Part shown: positions 18,329 to 27,960 of the stretch, piece by piece
Layout: the number at the start of each line of letters is the position of its first letter
How positions within the stretch are numbered: the first letter of the stretch is position 1
Source of the DNA: G965233625 sp965233625
GTDB lineage: Bacteria > Planctomycetota > Planctomycetia > Pirellulales > Pirellulaceae
NCBI GenBank assembly: GCA_965233625.1
Contig: OZ247499.1
Span: 558,001-622,000, forward strand
DNA length: 64,000 nucleotides
Direction: 5' to 3'
Position numbers and translations under genes: made by a program
Notes under the pieces: generated by a model
Seen by the model: the letters and a program-made list of their open reading frames with translations, nothing else
Databases searched by the model: none
What the model was told of the DNA's origin: nothing

Positions 18329-20476
18329 ATGTTTCAGAACCTTCGCAGCGGTGTCTTTCTAGCCGCCCTGTCCGTTTCCCTTTTTACGGCATGCATCGAA
18401 TCGCCAGAGGTGTTCGTCTTGAATTATCCCGAAGCCCGCAAGAGCGACCAGATTGACGAATACCACGGCTCGAAAGTAGCCGATCCGTATCGCTGGCTCG
18501 AAGATCCATCGAGCAAAGAGACACGCAAGTGGATTGAAGCGGAAAACAAACTCACCCAGCAGTTTTTAGGTCGCATCCCGGAGCGCGACGAGATCCGCGA
18601 CCGGCTGAAGACACTCTGGAATTACGAGCGTTACAGCATCCCCCGCGAGCGGGCAGGCAAGTTCTTCTTTGAGAAGAACGACGGCCTGCAGAATCAGGCG
18701 GTGCTTTACGTGGCGGACTCGATGGAGGCAGAACCTCGCGTGCTGCTCGACCCTAACAAGTGGTCGGACGATGGCACCGCAGATCTGGCGGGGTGGACGG
18801 TTAGCCACGACGGTTCGATGGTTGCCTACGGCGTGTCGAAGGCTGGTTCCGACTGGCGTGAGTGGCGCGTTATTGAAGTCGATACCGGCCGCAAACTGCT
18901 TGACCAGATTCAGTGGGTGAAGTTCTCCGGCGTGTCCTGGGCGCCGAAAGACCGGGGCCTGTATTACAGCCGCTACGACGAGCCAGAAAAGGGCGAAGAA
19001 TACACCGGCGCCAACTACTATCAAAAGCTCTACTACCACCCGCTGGGCGAACCGCAGTCTACCGACAAACTCATCTACGAACGGAAAGACGAAAAAGAAT
19101 GGGGCTTCGACGGGCACGTTACTGACGATGACCGCTATCTCATCATTTCAGTCTGGAGAGGCACTGAGCGGAAGAATCAGATCTTCTATCGCGACCTGCA
19201 AGACAAGAGCATGAAGGTCGTTGAGCTGATCACGGGCTGGGACGCTGAATACGAGTTTCTAGGCAACGATGGCAGCGTGTTCTATCTGATGACCGACAAC
19301 GACGCTCCGCTGCGTCGTGTGATCGCCGTCGATACGGAAAAACCAGATCGCGAAAACTGGCGTGAACTCATTCCCGCTGCTAAGGAAACGCTGGAAGATA
19401 TCAGCCTTACCGGCGATAAGTTCTTCGCCTCTTATCTGAAAGACGCTCATACCGTCGTCCGCACGTATGACCTCCAGGGCAAACCTGGCGAAGAGGTGGA
19501 GCTGCCCGGTCTTGGCACGGCAGGCGGCTTCCGCGGGCGCCGCGACGCCACCCGCACCTTCTACTCCTTCTCCAACTACACGACGCCTACGACCATCTTC
19601 TCTCACGATCTAAAGAGTGGGGAAACCAAGGTGTTCCGGGCACCGAAGGTGGACTTTGATCCGTCGCAGTACGTCACGAAACAGATCTTCTGCAAGAGCA
19701 AAGACGGCGCGAAGGTGCCAATGTTTGTCACCCACAAGAAGGGGCTTGAGTTAGACGGCAGTAACCCGACCATTCTTTACGGCTACGGCGGCTTCAATAT
19801 CTCGTTGACGCCCTGGTTTTCTGTCAGCAACCTCGTCTGGCTGGAACGCGGCGGTGTATACGTGGTGGCAAACCTACGTGGCGGCGGCGAATACGGCCGC
19901 GACTGGCACGAGGCCGGCATGAAAGCCAACAAGCAGAACGTCTTTGACGATTTTATCGCCGCGGCGGAACATCTTATTGAGCAGAAATACACATCGCCAG
20001 AGCACCTTGCCATCCGTGGCGGCAGCAACGGTGGTCTGCTAGTTGGCGCCGCCATGACGCAGCGGCCGGATCTTTTCGCCGCGGCAAACCCCGCCGTCGG
20101 TGTGATGGATATGCTGCGGTTTCACAAATTCACCATTGGCTACGCCTGGGCCAGTGAGTACGGGTCGTCTGACAACGCTGAAGAATTCGAAACCTTGAAG
20201 AAATATTCGCCGCTGCACAATCTGAAATCCGGCGAAAGCTATCCCGCCACGCTCGTAACCACGGGCGACCACGACGACCGTGTGGTTCCCGCTCACAGTT
20301 TCAAATTCGCCGCTACACTGCAAGCGGCGCAAGCCAAAGACGGCCCGCCGGTGCTGATCCGCATCGAAACCAGCGCCGGTCACGGCGCGGGCAAACCCGT
20401 GTCAAAAATTATCGACGAAACCGCTGACGTACTGGCCTTCATCTCGCACGCAACGGCGCGTGGCGGCAAAGAATAG
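18329..20476 (+). CDS. Prolyl oligopeptidase family serine peptidase (S9A)
   Basis: A 715-residue exported peptidase, with an N-terminal signal ending near FTAC (possible lipoprotein). Residues 40-420 form the seven-bladed propeller that filters peptides, starting DPYRWLEDP. The catalytic alpha/beta-hydrolase domain has Ser in RGGSNGGLLVG (about 567), Asp in GDHDDRVVP (about 649) and His in SAGHGAG (about 684). It cleaves short peptides after proline. Start ATG at 18329 follows AGGAATTGC. The length is normal for the family. The neighbours give no specific pathway; a nutritional or periplasmic turnover role is likely. Confidence 0.95.
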   Translation: MFQNLRSGVFLAALSVSLFTACIESPEVFVLNYPEARKSDQIDEYHGSKVADPYRWLEDPSSKETRKWIEAENKLTQQFLGRIPERDEIRDRLKTLWNYERYSIPRERAGKFFFEKNDGLQNQAVLYVADSMEAEPRVLLDPNKWSDDGTADLAGWTVSHDGSMVAYGVSKAGSDWREWRVIEVDTGRKLLDQIQWVKFSGVSWAPKDRGLYYSRYDEPEKGEEYTGANYYQKLYYHPLGEPQSTDKLIYERKDEKEWGFDGHVTDDDRYLIISVWRGTERKNQIFYRDLQDKSMKVVELITGWDAEYEFLGNDGSVFYLMTDNDAPLRRVIAVDTEKPDRENWRELIPAAKETLEDISLTGDKFFASYLKDAHTVVRTYDLQGKPGEEVELPGLGTAGGFRGRRDATRTFYSFSNYTTPTTIFSHDLKSGETKVFRAPKVDFDPSQYVTKQIFCKSKDGAKVPMFVTHKKGLELDGSNPTILYGYGGFNISLTPWFSVSNLVWLERGGVYVVANLRGGGEYGRDWHEAGMKANKQNVFDDFIAAAEHLIEQKYTSPEHLAIRGGSNGGLLVGAAMTQRPDLFAAANPAVGVMDMLRFHKFTIGYAWASEYGSSDNAEEFETLKKYSPLHNLKSGESYPATLVTTGDHDDRVVPAHSFKFAATLQAAQAKDGPPVLIRIETSAGHGAGKPVSKIIDETADVLAFISHATARGGKE

Positions 20477-20541
20477 GTGCGTTCAACATTGCACTGGGCG
20501 GTATGAAGTTGTCGCGTGAGTGATCCTGCATTCAACGCGTA

Positions 20542-20567
20542 AAACAAGTAGAATGCTAAACTTGTTT
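20542..20567 (+). promoter_or_regulatory. Inverted repeat AAACAAGT-N10-ACTTGTTT upstream of the GH10-like gene
   Basis: Perfect 8-base half-sites at 20542-20549 and 20560-20567 lie 44 bases before the ATG of the GH10-like gene. The spacer holds TAGAAT, a -10-like hexamer, although no good -35 is placed for it. It could be an operator for a dimeric regulator. A hairpin role at the end of the prolyl oligopeptidase transcript is also possible, but there is no U-tract. Confidence 0.4.
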
Positions 20568-20611
20568 GAATAATCGTAAGCTTCCACCGCCGCGGCCAGG
20601 GAAAATCTGAA

Positions 20612-22096
20612 ATGGGTCAAATGCGTTTCATCGCGCCGCAACCGGAACGCCTGCCAGCTACGGCAGTTGAACGGGCCTATCTGGCGGGAATGGAAGGTGT
20701 GCCCTGGCTTAGCCGCAACGCGCTGAAAGACGGCGTCCTCTGTTTCGACCGCGATACCTCGGACTCTGGCAATCTCTACATTCCCTGGCTGGTGGAAGGT
20801 GAAGGAGAGCTGATGCTCTCGACCGCCAGCCTGATGGAAAGAGTTCCGCCGTATCACCTGCCGGTTGAACTGGCACGCGGCAGCTTAAACCGCTTACGCA
20901 ATCAAATGGCAGCCTGGAAAGCAGCAGGGCTACACCTGTCTCCAGCACTGCATCCGCTGCATGACAAGGCGATGGCGTGTTTTCATGAAGCTGCGATCTC
21001 GCAAAGCGACGCCGTGCCCGCGGCCGCTTTAGCGCAGCAGGCCATCGAATTCGCACTGCAAGCCATCAACGTGCTGGCGGCCGACTACGCCACTCAGGTG
21101 CTTGAGATCCGCCACAAGCAACTGGACCGGCTGAATACGCTCTTCGGTTGCGAAACCGGCGCTAAGCCCATGCCGGAGGCTGAAAGTCAGGCGTATCTTG
21201 CCGCCTTCAACACCGCGGTCGTGGCGCCCTGCTGGCGGGATATCGAAGAGAACGCCGGCGAACGGGATTGGGCGGCGATTGACACGCAGATCCAATGGGC
21301 GCGGAACCATAACCTGAAGCTTTGCGCCGGACCACTGCTGCGGCTTGACGATGCTTCACTGCCCGACTGGCTGGCCCTGTGGGAGGAAGACGAAGAAGAC
21401 CTGGAATCGTACATGTTGCAGTACGTCGAGGCAGCCGTTAGCCGGTACAGCGGCTCCGTGCACATCTGGCATGCAGCAGCCGGCATGAATCTCCGCAGCG
21501 CACTTTCGTTGTCTGAAGAACAGAAACTACGTTTAACCGTTGCAGTAATCGAAACCGTCCGCGCCTGCGACCCCAAGGCGCCGGTAATCGTCAGCTTCGA
21601 CCAGCCGTGGGCCGGATACTTAAGCCGCGAGCCGTTCGATCTTTCGCCCCTTCATTTTGCAGATGCGCTGATCCGCTCTGACCTTGGTGTCGCCGGTGTA
21701 GGACTCGAATTGAATCTCGCCTACACGCCCGATGGCACATTGCCGCGCGACTTACTTGCGTTCAGCCAGTTACTAGACCGGTGGAGCGCGCTTGGGCTAC
21801 CACTGCTCTTAAACGTGACGCTGCCTAGCAGCGCCGAACCAGACCCTGCAGCTTCGGCGAATGTGGAAGTGCTCGATTCTGTTGGCGGCGGGATTACCCC
21901 AGCTTCGCAACAGGCGATTCTGGAAAAACTATTGCCGCTGCTCGTCAGCAAACAAGCCGTCCATGGCATCTTGTGGTCGCAAAGATCCGACGCGCAGCCA
22001 CACCGCTATCCGCATGGCGGCCTGTTCGACGCCCAGAATCAGCCCAAGCCTGCGTTAGACGTCTTCCGCAAGTTCCGTCATCAACACCTCACGTAA
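20612..22096 (+). CDS. GH10-like (xylanase fold) protein lacking catalytic glutamates
   Basis: A 494-residue protein without an evident signal peptide. The C-terminal two-thirds read like a family 10 glycoside hydrolase TIM barrel: RDWAAIDTQIQWARNHNLKL near 215 matches the strand-3 region. GILWSQRSDAQPHRYPHGGLFD and QPKPALDVFRKF match the typical end of GH10. The acid/base site, normally WDVVNE, reads VHIWHAAAGMN near 284. The nucleophile site, normally TELD, reads GLELNLAY near 362. Both carboxylates therefore appear missing or shifted, so activity is doubtful. The N-terminal 200 residues are a helical domain I cannot name. ATG at 20612 follows AGGGAAAATCTGA. Confidence 0.7.
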   Translation: MGQMRFIAPQPERLPATAVERAYLAGMEGVPWLSRNALKDGVLCFDRDTSDSGNLYIPWLVEGEGELMLSTASLMERVPPYHLPVELARGSLNRLRNQMAAWKAAGLHLSPALHPLHDKAMACFHEAAISQSDAVPAAALAQQAIEFALQAINVLAADYATQVLEIRHKQLDRLNTLFGCETGAKPMPEAESQAYLAAFNTAVVAPCWRDIEENAGERDWAAIDTQIQWARNHNLKLCAGPLLRLDDASLPDWLALWEEDEEDLESYMLQYVEAAVSRYSGSVHIWHAAAGMNLRSALSLSEEQKLRLTVAVIETVRACDPKAPVIVSFDQPWAGYLSREPFDLSPLHFADALIRSDLGVAGVGLELNLAYTPDGTLPRDLLAFSQLLDRWSALGLPLLLNVTLPSSAEPDPAASANVEVLDSVGGGITPASQQAILEKLLPLLVSKQAVHGILWSQRSDAQPHRYPHGGLFDAQNQPKPALDVFRKFRHQHLT

Positions 22097-22157
22097 AACG
22101 AAAACACCTAACCAGCTCGCGTTCCGGCGGTCATTGCCGCGTAACGAGCGCTGACTT

Positions 22158-24095
22158 ATGCCCGATCTTCTTTCACGTATTCAATCTCCTGCCTGGCTGA
22201 CATCCGTCAGTTTCTACCTGGAAGCCGCTATTAAGCGTGTCCCCGCCGTGGCGGTTACGTCCGTCCTGGCGATTCTGATCGGTGTGGTGGTCGGTTACGC
22301 GGCCATCCTGTTTGAGATGTTCATCGAAACCGTCAGCGGCGCCTCCATCGAGCGGCTCAGCGCGCTGGTTTCGTGGTCGCAGTGGTGGTGGGCGATTCCG
22401 TTGATGCTGGTGCCCGCGGCCGGTCTGCTCATCACCGCCTGGCTAACGCGGCGGTTTGCACCGGAGACAGGCGGCGCCGGCGTGCCTGAAGTGAAAACCG
22501 CACTCGCGCGGAACGATGGTTCTATCCGCATGCGTGTCAGCGTCATCAAGTTCTTCGCCAGTGGTTTATGTATCGGATTGGGCGGTTCGGTCGGCCGCGA
22601 AGGTCCTATCGTGCAGATCGGAGCGTCGATCGCGAGTACGCTCGCGCAGAGTTTCCGGCTATCGCCCCGCAATGTCAAAGTGCTGGTCGCCGCGGGCGCA
22701 GCCGCAGGCATCAGCGCGACCTTCCGTGCCCCACTGGCAGGCGTAATGTTCGCCAGCGAGATCATTCTGGTCAGTTTCGCCATCGAAAGCCTGACGCCCA
22801 TCGCCATCGGGGCCGTCGTCGCCAATGTGGTGCAGACCCGCGCGGGTAATGAGAACTGGGATCCGGCGTTCCAGCAGCTGAATTACGAATATCTGGGCGA
22901 TGCGATTCAGCTGCCCTCGCTTGCTATTCTGGGCGTGATCTGCGGCCTAGCTTCCGTCAGTTTCACCCGCGCGATCTTCAGCATCGACCAGTCGCTGCAG
23001 AAGCGGATTCCTGCATGGTGGCAGCGCGCGTTGTTTTGCGGCGCCGGCGTGGGTGTTATCGCGGTCTGTTATTTCGCCATGCCGCGCCCTGGTGTGTCGC
23101 CGGAAATGCAGAACCAGATGGCGGCGGGTAAACCGCTTTCGCTGCCACTGCTTGGCGTCGGTACGGATGTTATCGAACATTCACTTCATCTGCGCAATGA
23201 AGCAAAGCAGAGCAAAGAGCGCCGCGAGAGGAGTCCGCGGAACGTGGTCGTCAACAACACCGGTATGTTGCAGCAACTGGTCTGGTTATTGCCGCTGGTT
23301 TTTCTGAAACCGCTGCTCACCAGCATCACCCTGGCCGGGGGCGGTAGTGGCGGCGTGTTCGCGCCCAGTCTGTTTCTCGGCGCTACGCTCGGCGCCTGTT
23401 TCGGGCTGGTGTGCAACTTGATCGTGCCCGAATCCAGCGCCAATCCCGGCTTGTACGCTATTGTCGGCATGGGCGCCGTTGTGGCGGGCACTACGCACGG
23501 GTTGCTGAGCGCGATTCTGATCGTCTACGAGATGACCAACAATTACGAAATCATCCTGCCCATCATGATGGCAGCCGGGCTTTCCAGCGCGGTTGCACGG
23601 ATGATTGATCCGCAGAGCATCTATCAGAAGCGACTGCACAGCCGGGGCATGAGCATTACTCATGGCCACGACACGCGCCATTTAGAACACGTGATGGTGC
23701 GGCAGGTGATGCTGCGAAATTTCCCTTCTGTCAAACAGACCGATCCCGTCACGGAAGTCGTACGCGTTGCACGAGCAAACTCGTCGATGGCGGTCCTGCC
23801 CGTCGTGAACGAAGAAAACCGGCTGGTTGGCGTGATCCGCCCGGAAGCCATCCGCGTGCTGCTTGAAAGTGACATTTCCACACAGCTGGTCAACGCCGAC
23901 GACCTGGCCGAACAGGCGCCGGCCTCGGTTTCGCCCAGCGATAATCTGATTGAAGCCATGCGGGAATTCGGAGTCGGCGATCTCGACGTACTCACGGTCG
24001 AAACAGTCACGACCAAGTCACGGCGCCTGGTGGGTATCCTGCTGCTCTCGGACGTGATGCGGCGGTATCGTGAAGAACTACTTCGTGTCCGTTAG
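22158..24095 (+). CDS. ClC-family chloride channel/transporter with CBS domains
   Basis: A 645-residue inner-membrane protein. ClC signatures are present: GGAGVPEVK in place of GSGIP, GSVGREGPIVQIGA (about 143-156, with the gating Glu retained) and GSGGVFAPSLFLGA. The retained gating glutamate suits chloride/proton exchange, though it does not prove it. The C-terminal 140 residues form a CBS pair (MVRQVMLRNFPSVKQTDPVT, then PASVSPSDNLIEAM), usually regulatory and nucleotide-binding. The start is the ATG after GCGCTGACTT; it is 61 bases from the preceding gene. It converges on xseA with six bases between stops. Confidence 0.94.
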   Translation: MPDLLSRIQSPAWLTSVSFYLEAAIKRVPAVAVTSVLAILIGVVVGYAAILFEMFIETVSGASIERLSALVSWSQWWWAIPLMLVPAAGLLITAWLTRRFAPETGGAGVPEVKTALARNDGSIRMRVSVIKFFASGLCIGLGGSVGREGPIVQIGASIASTLAQSFRLSPRNVKVLVAAGAAAGISATFRAPLAGVMFASEIILVSFAIESLTPIAIGAVVANVVQTRAGNENWDPAFQQLNYEYLGDAIQLPSLAILGVICGLASVSFTRAIFSIDQSLQKRIPAWWQRALFCGAGVGVIAVCYFAMPRPGVSPEMQNQMAAGKPLSLPLLGVGTDVIEHSLHLRNEAKQSKERRERSPRNVVVNNTGMLQQLVWLLPLVFLKPLLTSITLAGGGSGGVFAPSLFLGATLGACFGLVCNLIVPESSANPGLYAIVGMGAVVAGTTHGLLSAILIVYEMTNNYEIILPIMMAAGLSSAVARMIDPQSIYQKRLHSRGMSITHGHDTRHLEHVMVRQVMLRNFPSVKQTDPVTEVVRVARANSSMAVLPVVNEENRLVGVIRPEAIRVLLESDISTQLVNADDLAEQAPASVSPSDNLIEAMREFGVGDLDVLTVETVTTKSRRLVGILLLSDVMRRYREELLRVR

Positions 24096-24101
24096 GCGGC
24101 G

Positions 24102-25316
24102 TCAGTCGTCGTCCGTGTCTTCAGGCAATACGCGGCTTGTAATCGAACCATCATCCAGCCGTGTCACAATCGTGTCACCCGGTTGAACATCTGCAGCCGC
24201 GTGTAACGGATCAGAACTATCCTGCTTACGCGTAATGCTGTAGCCGCGTCCGAGAACTGCCAGCGGGCTGAGCGCATCAAGACTTGCGGCCGCGTTCGCC
24301 AGCTGGCCTTCCGCCCTTTGGATCTGGTTCCGCACAGCGCGGTCGGCGCGGAACTGCAATTCATCAAGCTGCCTTGCGAGGTCGTGAATGCGATCCAATG
24401 GACGCCGCAGCGCGGGCCGCGAAGCGAGGGCCTGAAGCTGATTTTCCGCGGTGGCAATTCTGTTTCGCAGCAGCGCTGTCATCCGCCGGTGGGCTCCAAG
24501 GAGCGCCGCGCGGATTTCAGCGCTATCTGGCGAGACATGTTCGGCTGCTTCGGTGGGCGTCAGCGCGCGGACATCCGCTGCGAAGTCAGCAAGTGTGACA
24601 TCGATTTCGTGCCCTACAGCAGAAACAACCGGCACCCGTGATTCATAAATGGCACGCACCACCGGCTCTTCATTAAAGCACCAGAGGTCTTCCAGACTGC
24701 CGCCGCCACGCCCGACTACCAGCACATCCAGCCGGGGCCGCACATGATTGGCCGCTTCGATCGCCGCTGCAATTTCCAGCGCGGCGCCGTCGCCTTGCAC
24801 ACGCGCCGGGACCACAAGCACACTCGCGCCGCGCCACCGCCTTTGTAGCACCTGTAAGAAATCCCGCACCGCCGCACCGCTGGGGCTGGTAACAATACCA
24901 ATGCGTCGCGGAAAGCGGGGTAGCGGGCGTTTCAGTTCAGCATCGAACAGGCCCTCGGCAGACAGCCGTTGAAACAATTGGCGGTAGGCAAGCTGCAAGG
25001 CGCCTTCGCCCAGAGGTCGCATCTTGCGGATCGAAAGCTGGTAGCTGCCGCGGGGCGGGTAGACGTCGATGTCGCCCTGACAGACAACCTCTAACCCGTC
25101 CCCGTATTCAAACCGGATGCGCTCTGCCGTGCTCCGCCAGATAACGCCGCGAATCTGCGCATGGGCGTCTTTCAGCGTCAGGTAAACATGCCCGGAGCGA
25201 GGCCGCGAAACGTTCGACAATTCGCCCGCGACCACGACGTCGCGGAAGGAGGTTGTCAGCTTCTGCCTGATCTGTGCAGATAGCTGCGAAACGGAAAGCG
25301 ACTGGCGATCATTCAT
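24102..25316 (-). CDS. xseA: Exodeoxyribonuclease VII large subunit
   Basis: Catalytic subunit of exonuclease VII, which degrades single-stranded DNA from both ends. The 404-residue product begins with the OB-fold DNA-binding domain (LTTSFRDVVVAGELSNVSRPRSGHVY, split here only for description), followed by the catalytic domain with GIVTSPSGAA and the signature VGRGGGSLEDLW. A coiled-coil region and the C-terminal LGRGYSI motif come last. It is slightly shorter than the E. coli protein. The small subunit xseB is not adjacent, at least on this side. Confidence 0.96.
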   Translation of the reverse strand: MNDRQSLSVSQLSAQIRQKLTTSFRDVVVAGELSNVSRPRSGHVYLTLKDAHAQIRGVIWRSTAERIRFEYGDGLEVVCQGDIDVYPPRGSYQLSIRKMRPLGEGALQLAYRQLFQRLSAEGLFDAELKRPLPRFPRRIGIVTSPSGAAVRDFLQVLQRRWRGASVLVVPARVQGDGAALEIAAAIEAANHVRPRLDVLVVGRGGGSLEDLWCFNEEPVVRAIYESRVPVVSAVGHEIDVTLADFAADVRALTPTEAAEHVSPDSAEIRAALLGAHRRMTALLRNRIATAENQLQALASRPALRRPLDRIHDLARQLDELQFRADRAVRNQIQRAEGQLANAAASLDALSPLAVLGRGYSITRKQDSSDPLHAAADVQPGDTIVTRLDDGSITSRVLPEDTDDD

Positions 25317-25388
25317 ACCATGTGACCGGAGCGAAACGGGCTGAATCGCCTGAGTATATCACGATCAGCCCATTCGTCCTTCACTCGC

Positions 25389-26699
25389 CTATTTGCCGAT
25401 GCAGTAAAGATTCTCATAGGTGCGGATGAGGATCTTACCGTCAACAAAAACGGGACTGGCAACGGTGGACTCGCCATCTTCACTTACGGCGTTCGTCGCA
25501 ACCACTTCAAATTTATCACCCGTTTTAAGAACCGTGGTGACACCCTTTTCGTTGGTAAGATAGAGATGTCCGCCGGCGATGAATGGAGAAGCGCTGTAGC
25601 CCGTGCGCGATCTTGGAAGTTCGCCTTCCCAACGCACCTTAGCCGTCTTCGCATCCAGGCACTGCAAGCCGCCTTTGTCCGTTAAGACATAAACCCAGCC
25701 GTCTTTCGCAGCGGGTGATGGCACGTCGGGGGCGTTGCCTTCGGTCGTCCATTTCACGTGCGAACGGGTTACATCGCCCTTGCCGCCCATTTCAACACCA
25801 ACGACGGTGGCGCCACGGCCATAGGGTGCGATGACCATATTCTGATGAACCACGGGCGAGGCAATGCTGCGGAAATACTGGTGCGAAGTCGGGTTCAATC
25901 CTCCGATGCGCCAGCGTTCTTTTCCGTCTGATGCGTTGTGGCACGTGACGTGGTCGGCGCCGAGCACTACTAATACTTCGTCGCCATTTTCAGTGGCTAC
26001 TACTGGCGTGCTGTAGCTTTGCGCGGCTTCGGATGGCGCCTTCAGATTGCGTGACTCCTTCCATAGCACCGATCCATCCGCGAGGTCGAACGCAGCAATA
26101 TAGGAACCGGCTGTCTTCTGTCCGGGCTTTGCCTTCGTTACACCCCGGTCGTACATCGACTGCATCACGGCGACAACAACTGCGTTTTTGGTCAAGACAG
26201 GCGACGTTCCCAGGTCCCACCACAGCGTGTCGGCGCCGTACTCTTCTTGCAGGTTCTTCTTCCAGACAACTTCACCACTAAGATCCAGACACGCCAGTTC
26301 ACCGCTCTTGAAATAGGCGTAGACATGCTTGCCGTCTGTGACCGGCGACGGGTTGCTGCCAGAGGCTTTGCGATGCTTACCGGGCCGTGCAGGTCCAAGC
26401 TGCCTGATCCATTGCTGCTGACCTTTGCGGTCCAGACACATGACGAAGTTGGTTTTATCGTTACCAGTGACGAAGATCTGGTCGCCATGAACAACCGGCG
26501 TCGAGCCGCCACCGCCAGGCAGTTTTACCTTCCAGGCGATGTTTTTCGACGGCGACCACTCTACGGGATAGTCGCCCGGTGACGCGGTGTTGTCACCATT
26601 GGGCCCACGCCACGCATGCCAGTCATCGGCGACGGCGCTGCTGACGGTTAGTAGCGTCGCTAAAGCGATGCCGGTTACGAAATGGTTGTTTCTGAACAT
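25389..26699 (-). CDS. PQQ-like beta-propeller secreted protein (BamB/PQQ-dehydrogenase-repeat type)
   Basis: A 436-residue exported protein: signal peptide ending near SSAVADD, then a W-A-W-RG-P-NG segment (WHAWRGPNGDN) typical of planctomycete PQQ-repeat proteins. About seven propeller blades with Trp-containing repeats follow (GKERWRIGGLNP, AKVRWEGELPRS). The repeats resemble those of BamB and PQQ-dependent dehydrogenases, but the catalytic residues of a dehydrogenase are not evident, so a scaffolding or binding role is likely. Translation starts after AGAGAAAAAAG. The gene is monocistronic by spacing. Confidence 0.85.
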   Translation of the reverse strand: MFRNNHFVTGIALATLLTVSSAVADDWHAWRGPNGDNTASPGDYPVEWSPSKNIAWKVKLPGGGGSTPVVHGDQIFVTGNDKTNFVMCLDRKGQQQWIRQLGPARPGKHRKASGSNPSPVTDGKHVYAYFKSGELACLDLSGEVVWKKNLQEEYGADTLWWDLGTSPVLTKNAVVVAVMQSMYDRGVTKAKPGQKTAGSYIAAFDLADGSVLWKESRNLKAPSEAAQSYSTPVVATENGDEVLVVLGADHVTCHNASDGKERWRIGGLNPTSHQYFRSIASPVVHQNMVIAPYGRGATVVGVEMGGKGDVTRSHVKWTTEGNAPDVPSPAAKDGWVYVLTDKGGLQCLDAKTAKVRWEGELPRSRTGYSASPFIAGGHLYLTNEKGVTTVLKTGDKFEVVATNAVSEDGESTVASPVFVDGKILIRTYENLYCIGK

Positions 26700-27032
26700 C
26701 TTTTTTCTCTGCTTGGAGTCGATGAATGAGTCCTATCAACGGTGAAAACCGCATGGGGATTTGATCGTAGCTGAACGCGCGCCGCGCGGCAAGAAAACCG
26801 GCAGGGCAAACCCTCTAACACTTCCGCGGCACTGCCTTCAGCAACAGGGGGTGGGCGACGTCCCGAGGCGGCGCCGGGGCGATCCCTATGTGGCGTTTCG
26901 CACTTGAAAACAAGGGGTTTCGGGATTTTCACAATCTTCATTTTTCCCACGCGGATCTTTAATTTTTGTGTGGAAACTGAGCAGTCATTGGAAGTTTCTG
27001 TTTTCGATTTTCAGAGTCACAGAGGAGTAGGC
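26700..27032. other. Divergent intergenic region between the propeller gene and the DUF1559 gene
   Basis: No convincing gene is seen in these 333 bases. The region should hold the promoters of both flanking divergent genes. The part next to the DUF1559 gene is AT-richer than its surroundings and ends in the strong ribosome site AGAGGAG seven bases before the ATG. A minus-strand open frame exists, but its composition (Arg/Pro/Ser-rich, no motif) does not look coding. No clear sigma-70 hexamer pair stood out by eye. Confidence 0.5.
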
Positions 27033-27908
27033 ATGTCACTTAAAAAACAATCGCGGAGAGGCTTCACGCTCGTAGAGCTGCTAGTCGTCATCGCAATCAT
27101 CGGCGTGCTTGTGGCGCTGCTGCTACCAGCGGTCCAAGCCGCCCGGGAAGCCGCACGCAGGTCGCAATGCACCAACAATCTGAAGCAGCTGGCAATCGGC
27201 GTTCATAACCACCACGACACATTCCGTCACTTGCCTTTCGCAGGCTCTGATGGTCCAACCAAGACCTGCTGCAATGCTGATACTCGCGACGGCTGGAGCT
27301 GGGCCTATCACCTGCTGCCATTTATTGAACAACAGAATCTGTACGATCTGGATACAGATTCCGCTGTCTACAACACGGCCGTTAACTCGTACTATTGCCC
27401 TTCGCGCCGGCCTCCCGAACTTTACAGCAACGGCGCCCGTTCAGACTACGCCATCAACGGTGGTGTGACATTTGGCGAATACGGAAAGAACGGCCCCTTC
27501 GCCCGGCAGTGGAAAAATCTGACGCAGCCAGCAGGCACCCGCCCCGATGCAAAACGCACGCTCGCTTCCATCAGCGATGGCACCTCTAACGTGCTGATGT
27601 TCTCTGAAAAGCAGCTTCACTCTTCCACCTGGGGTTCAGCTGGCGGCGATAACGAGCCGGTTTACAATGCAGGCTGGGATGAATGCATCGCACGCTTTGG
27701 CGATCATCTTCCACTGCCCGACCGCGATCACCCGGACTCCACCCAGTCCACGCACTGGTCGAGAAGGTTCGGCAGCTCGCACCCTGGCGGCATCGTTACT
27801 TCCCGGATGGATGGCTCTGTCGGGTTTGTCGCTTACACCATTTCAGACGCTGCCTGGCTTCGCTTCTGCAACCGCGCGGACGGACAACCGCTTGGCGACG
27901 AACTGTAA
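27033..27908 (+). CDS. DUF1559 domain protein, type IV pilin-like (pseudopilin)
   Basis: A 291-residue member of the large planctomycete DUF1559 family. It begins with a type III/IV prepilin leader, RRGFTLVELLVVIAIIGVL, with cleavage expected after Gly by a prepilin peptidase. The helix runs on to LLPAVQAAREAARRSQC and NNLKQL, as is standard for the family. The C-terminus holds the H-X9-DG motif (His-PGGIVTSRM-Asp-Gly). Two Cys (CC) near 75 and an YYCPSRR motif are also family-typical. The ATG at 27033 follows AGAGGAGTAGGC. The product is assumed to assemble at the cell envelope. The small lipoprotein 52 bases downstream is probably co-transcribed. Confidence 0.95.
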   Translation: MSLKKQSRRGFTLVELLVVIAIIGVLVALLLPAVQAAREAARRSQCTNNLKQLAIGVHNHHDTFRHLPFAGSDGPTKTCCNADTRDGWSWAYHLLPFIEQQNLYDLDTDSAVYNTAVNSYYCPSRRPPELYSNGARSDYAINGGVTFGEYGKNGPFARQWKNLTQPAGTRPDAKRTLASISDGTSNVLMFSEKQLHSSTWGSAGGDNEPVYNAGWDECIARFGDHLPLPDRDHPDSTQSTHWSRRFGSSHPGGIVTSRMDGSVGFVAYTISDAAWLRFCNRADGQPLGDEL

Positions 27909-27960
27909 ACCTCTCCAAGCCCGACACTCATAGATTACCCACCTGAAAAGGCTTACCATA

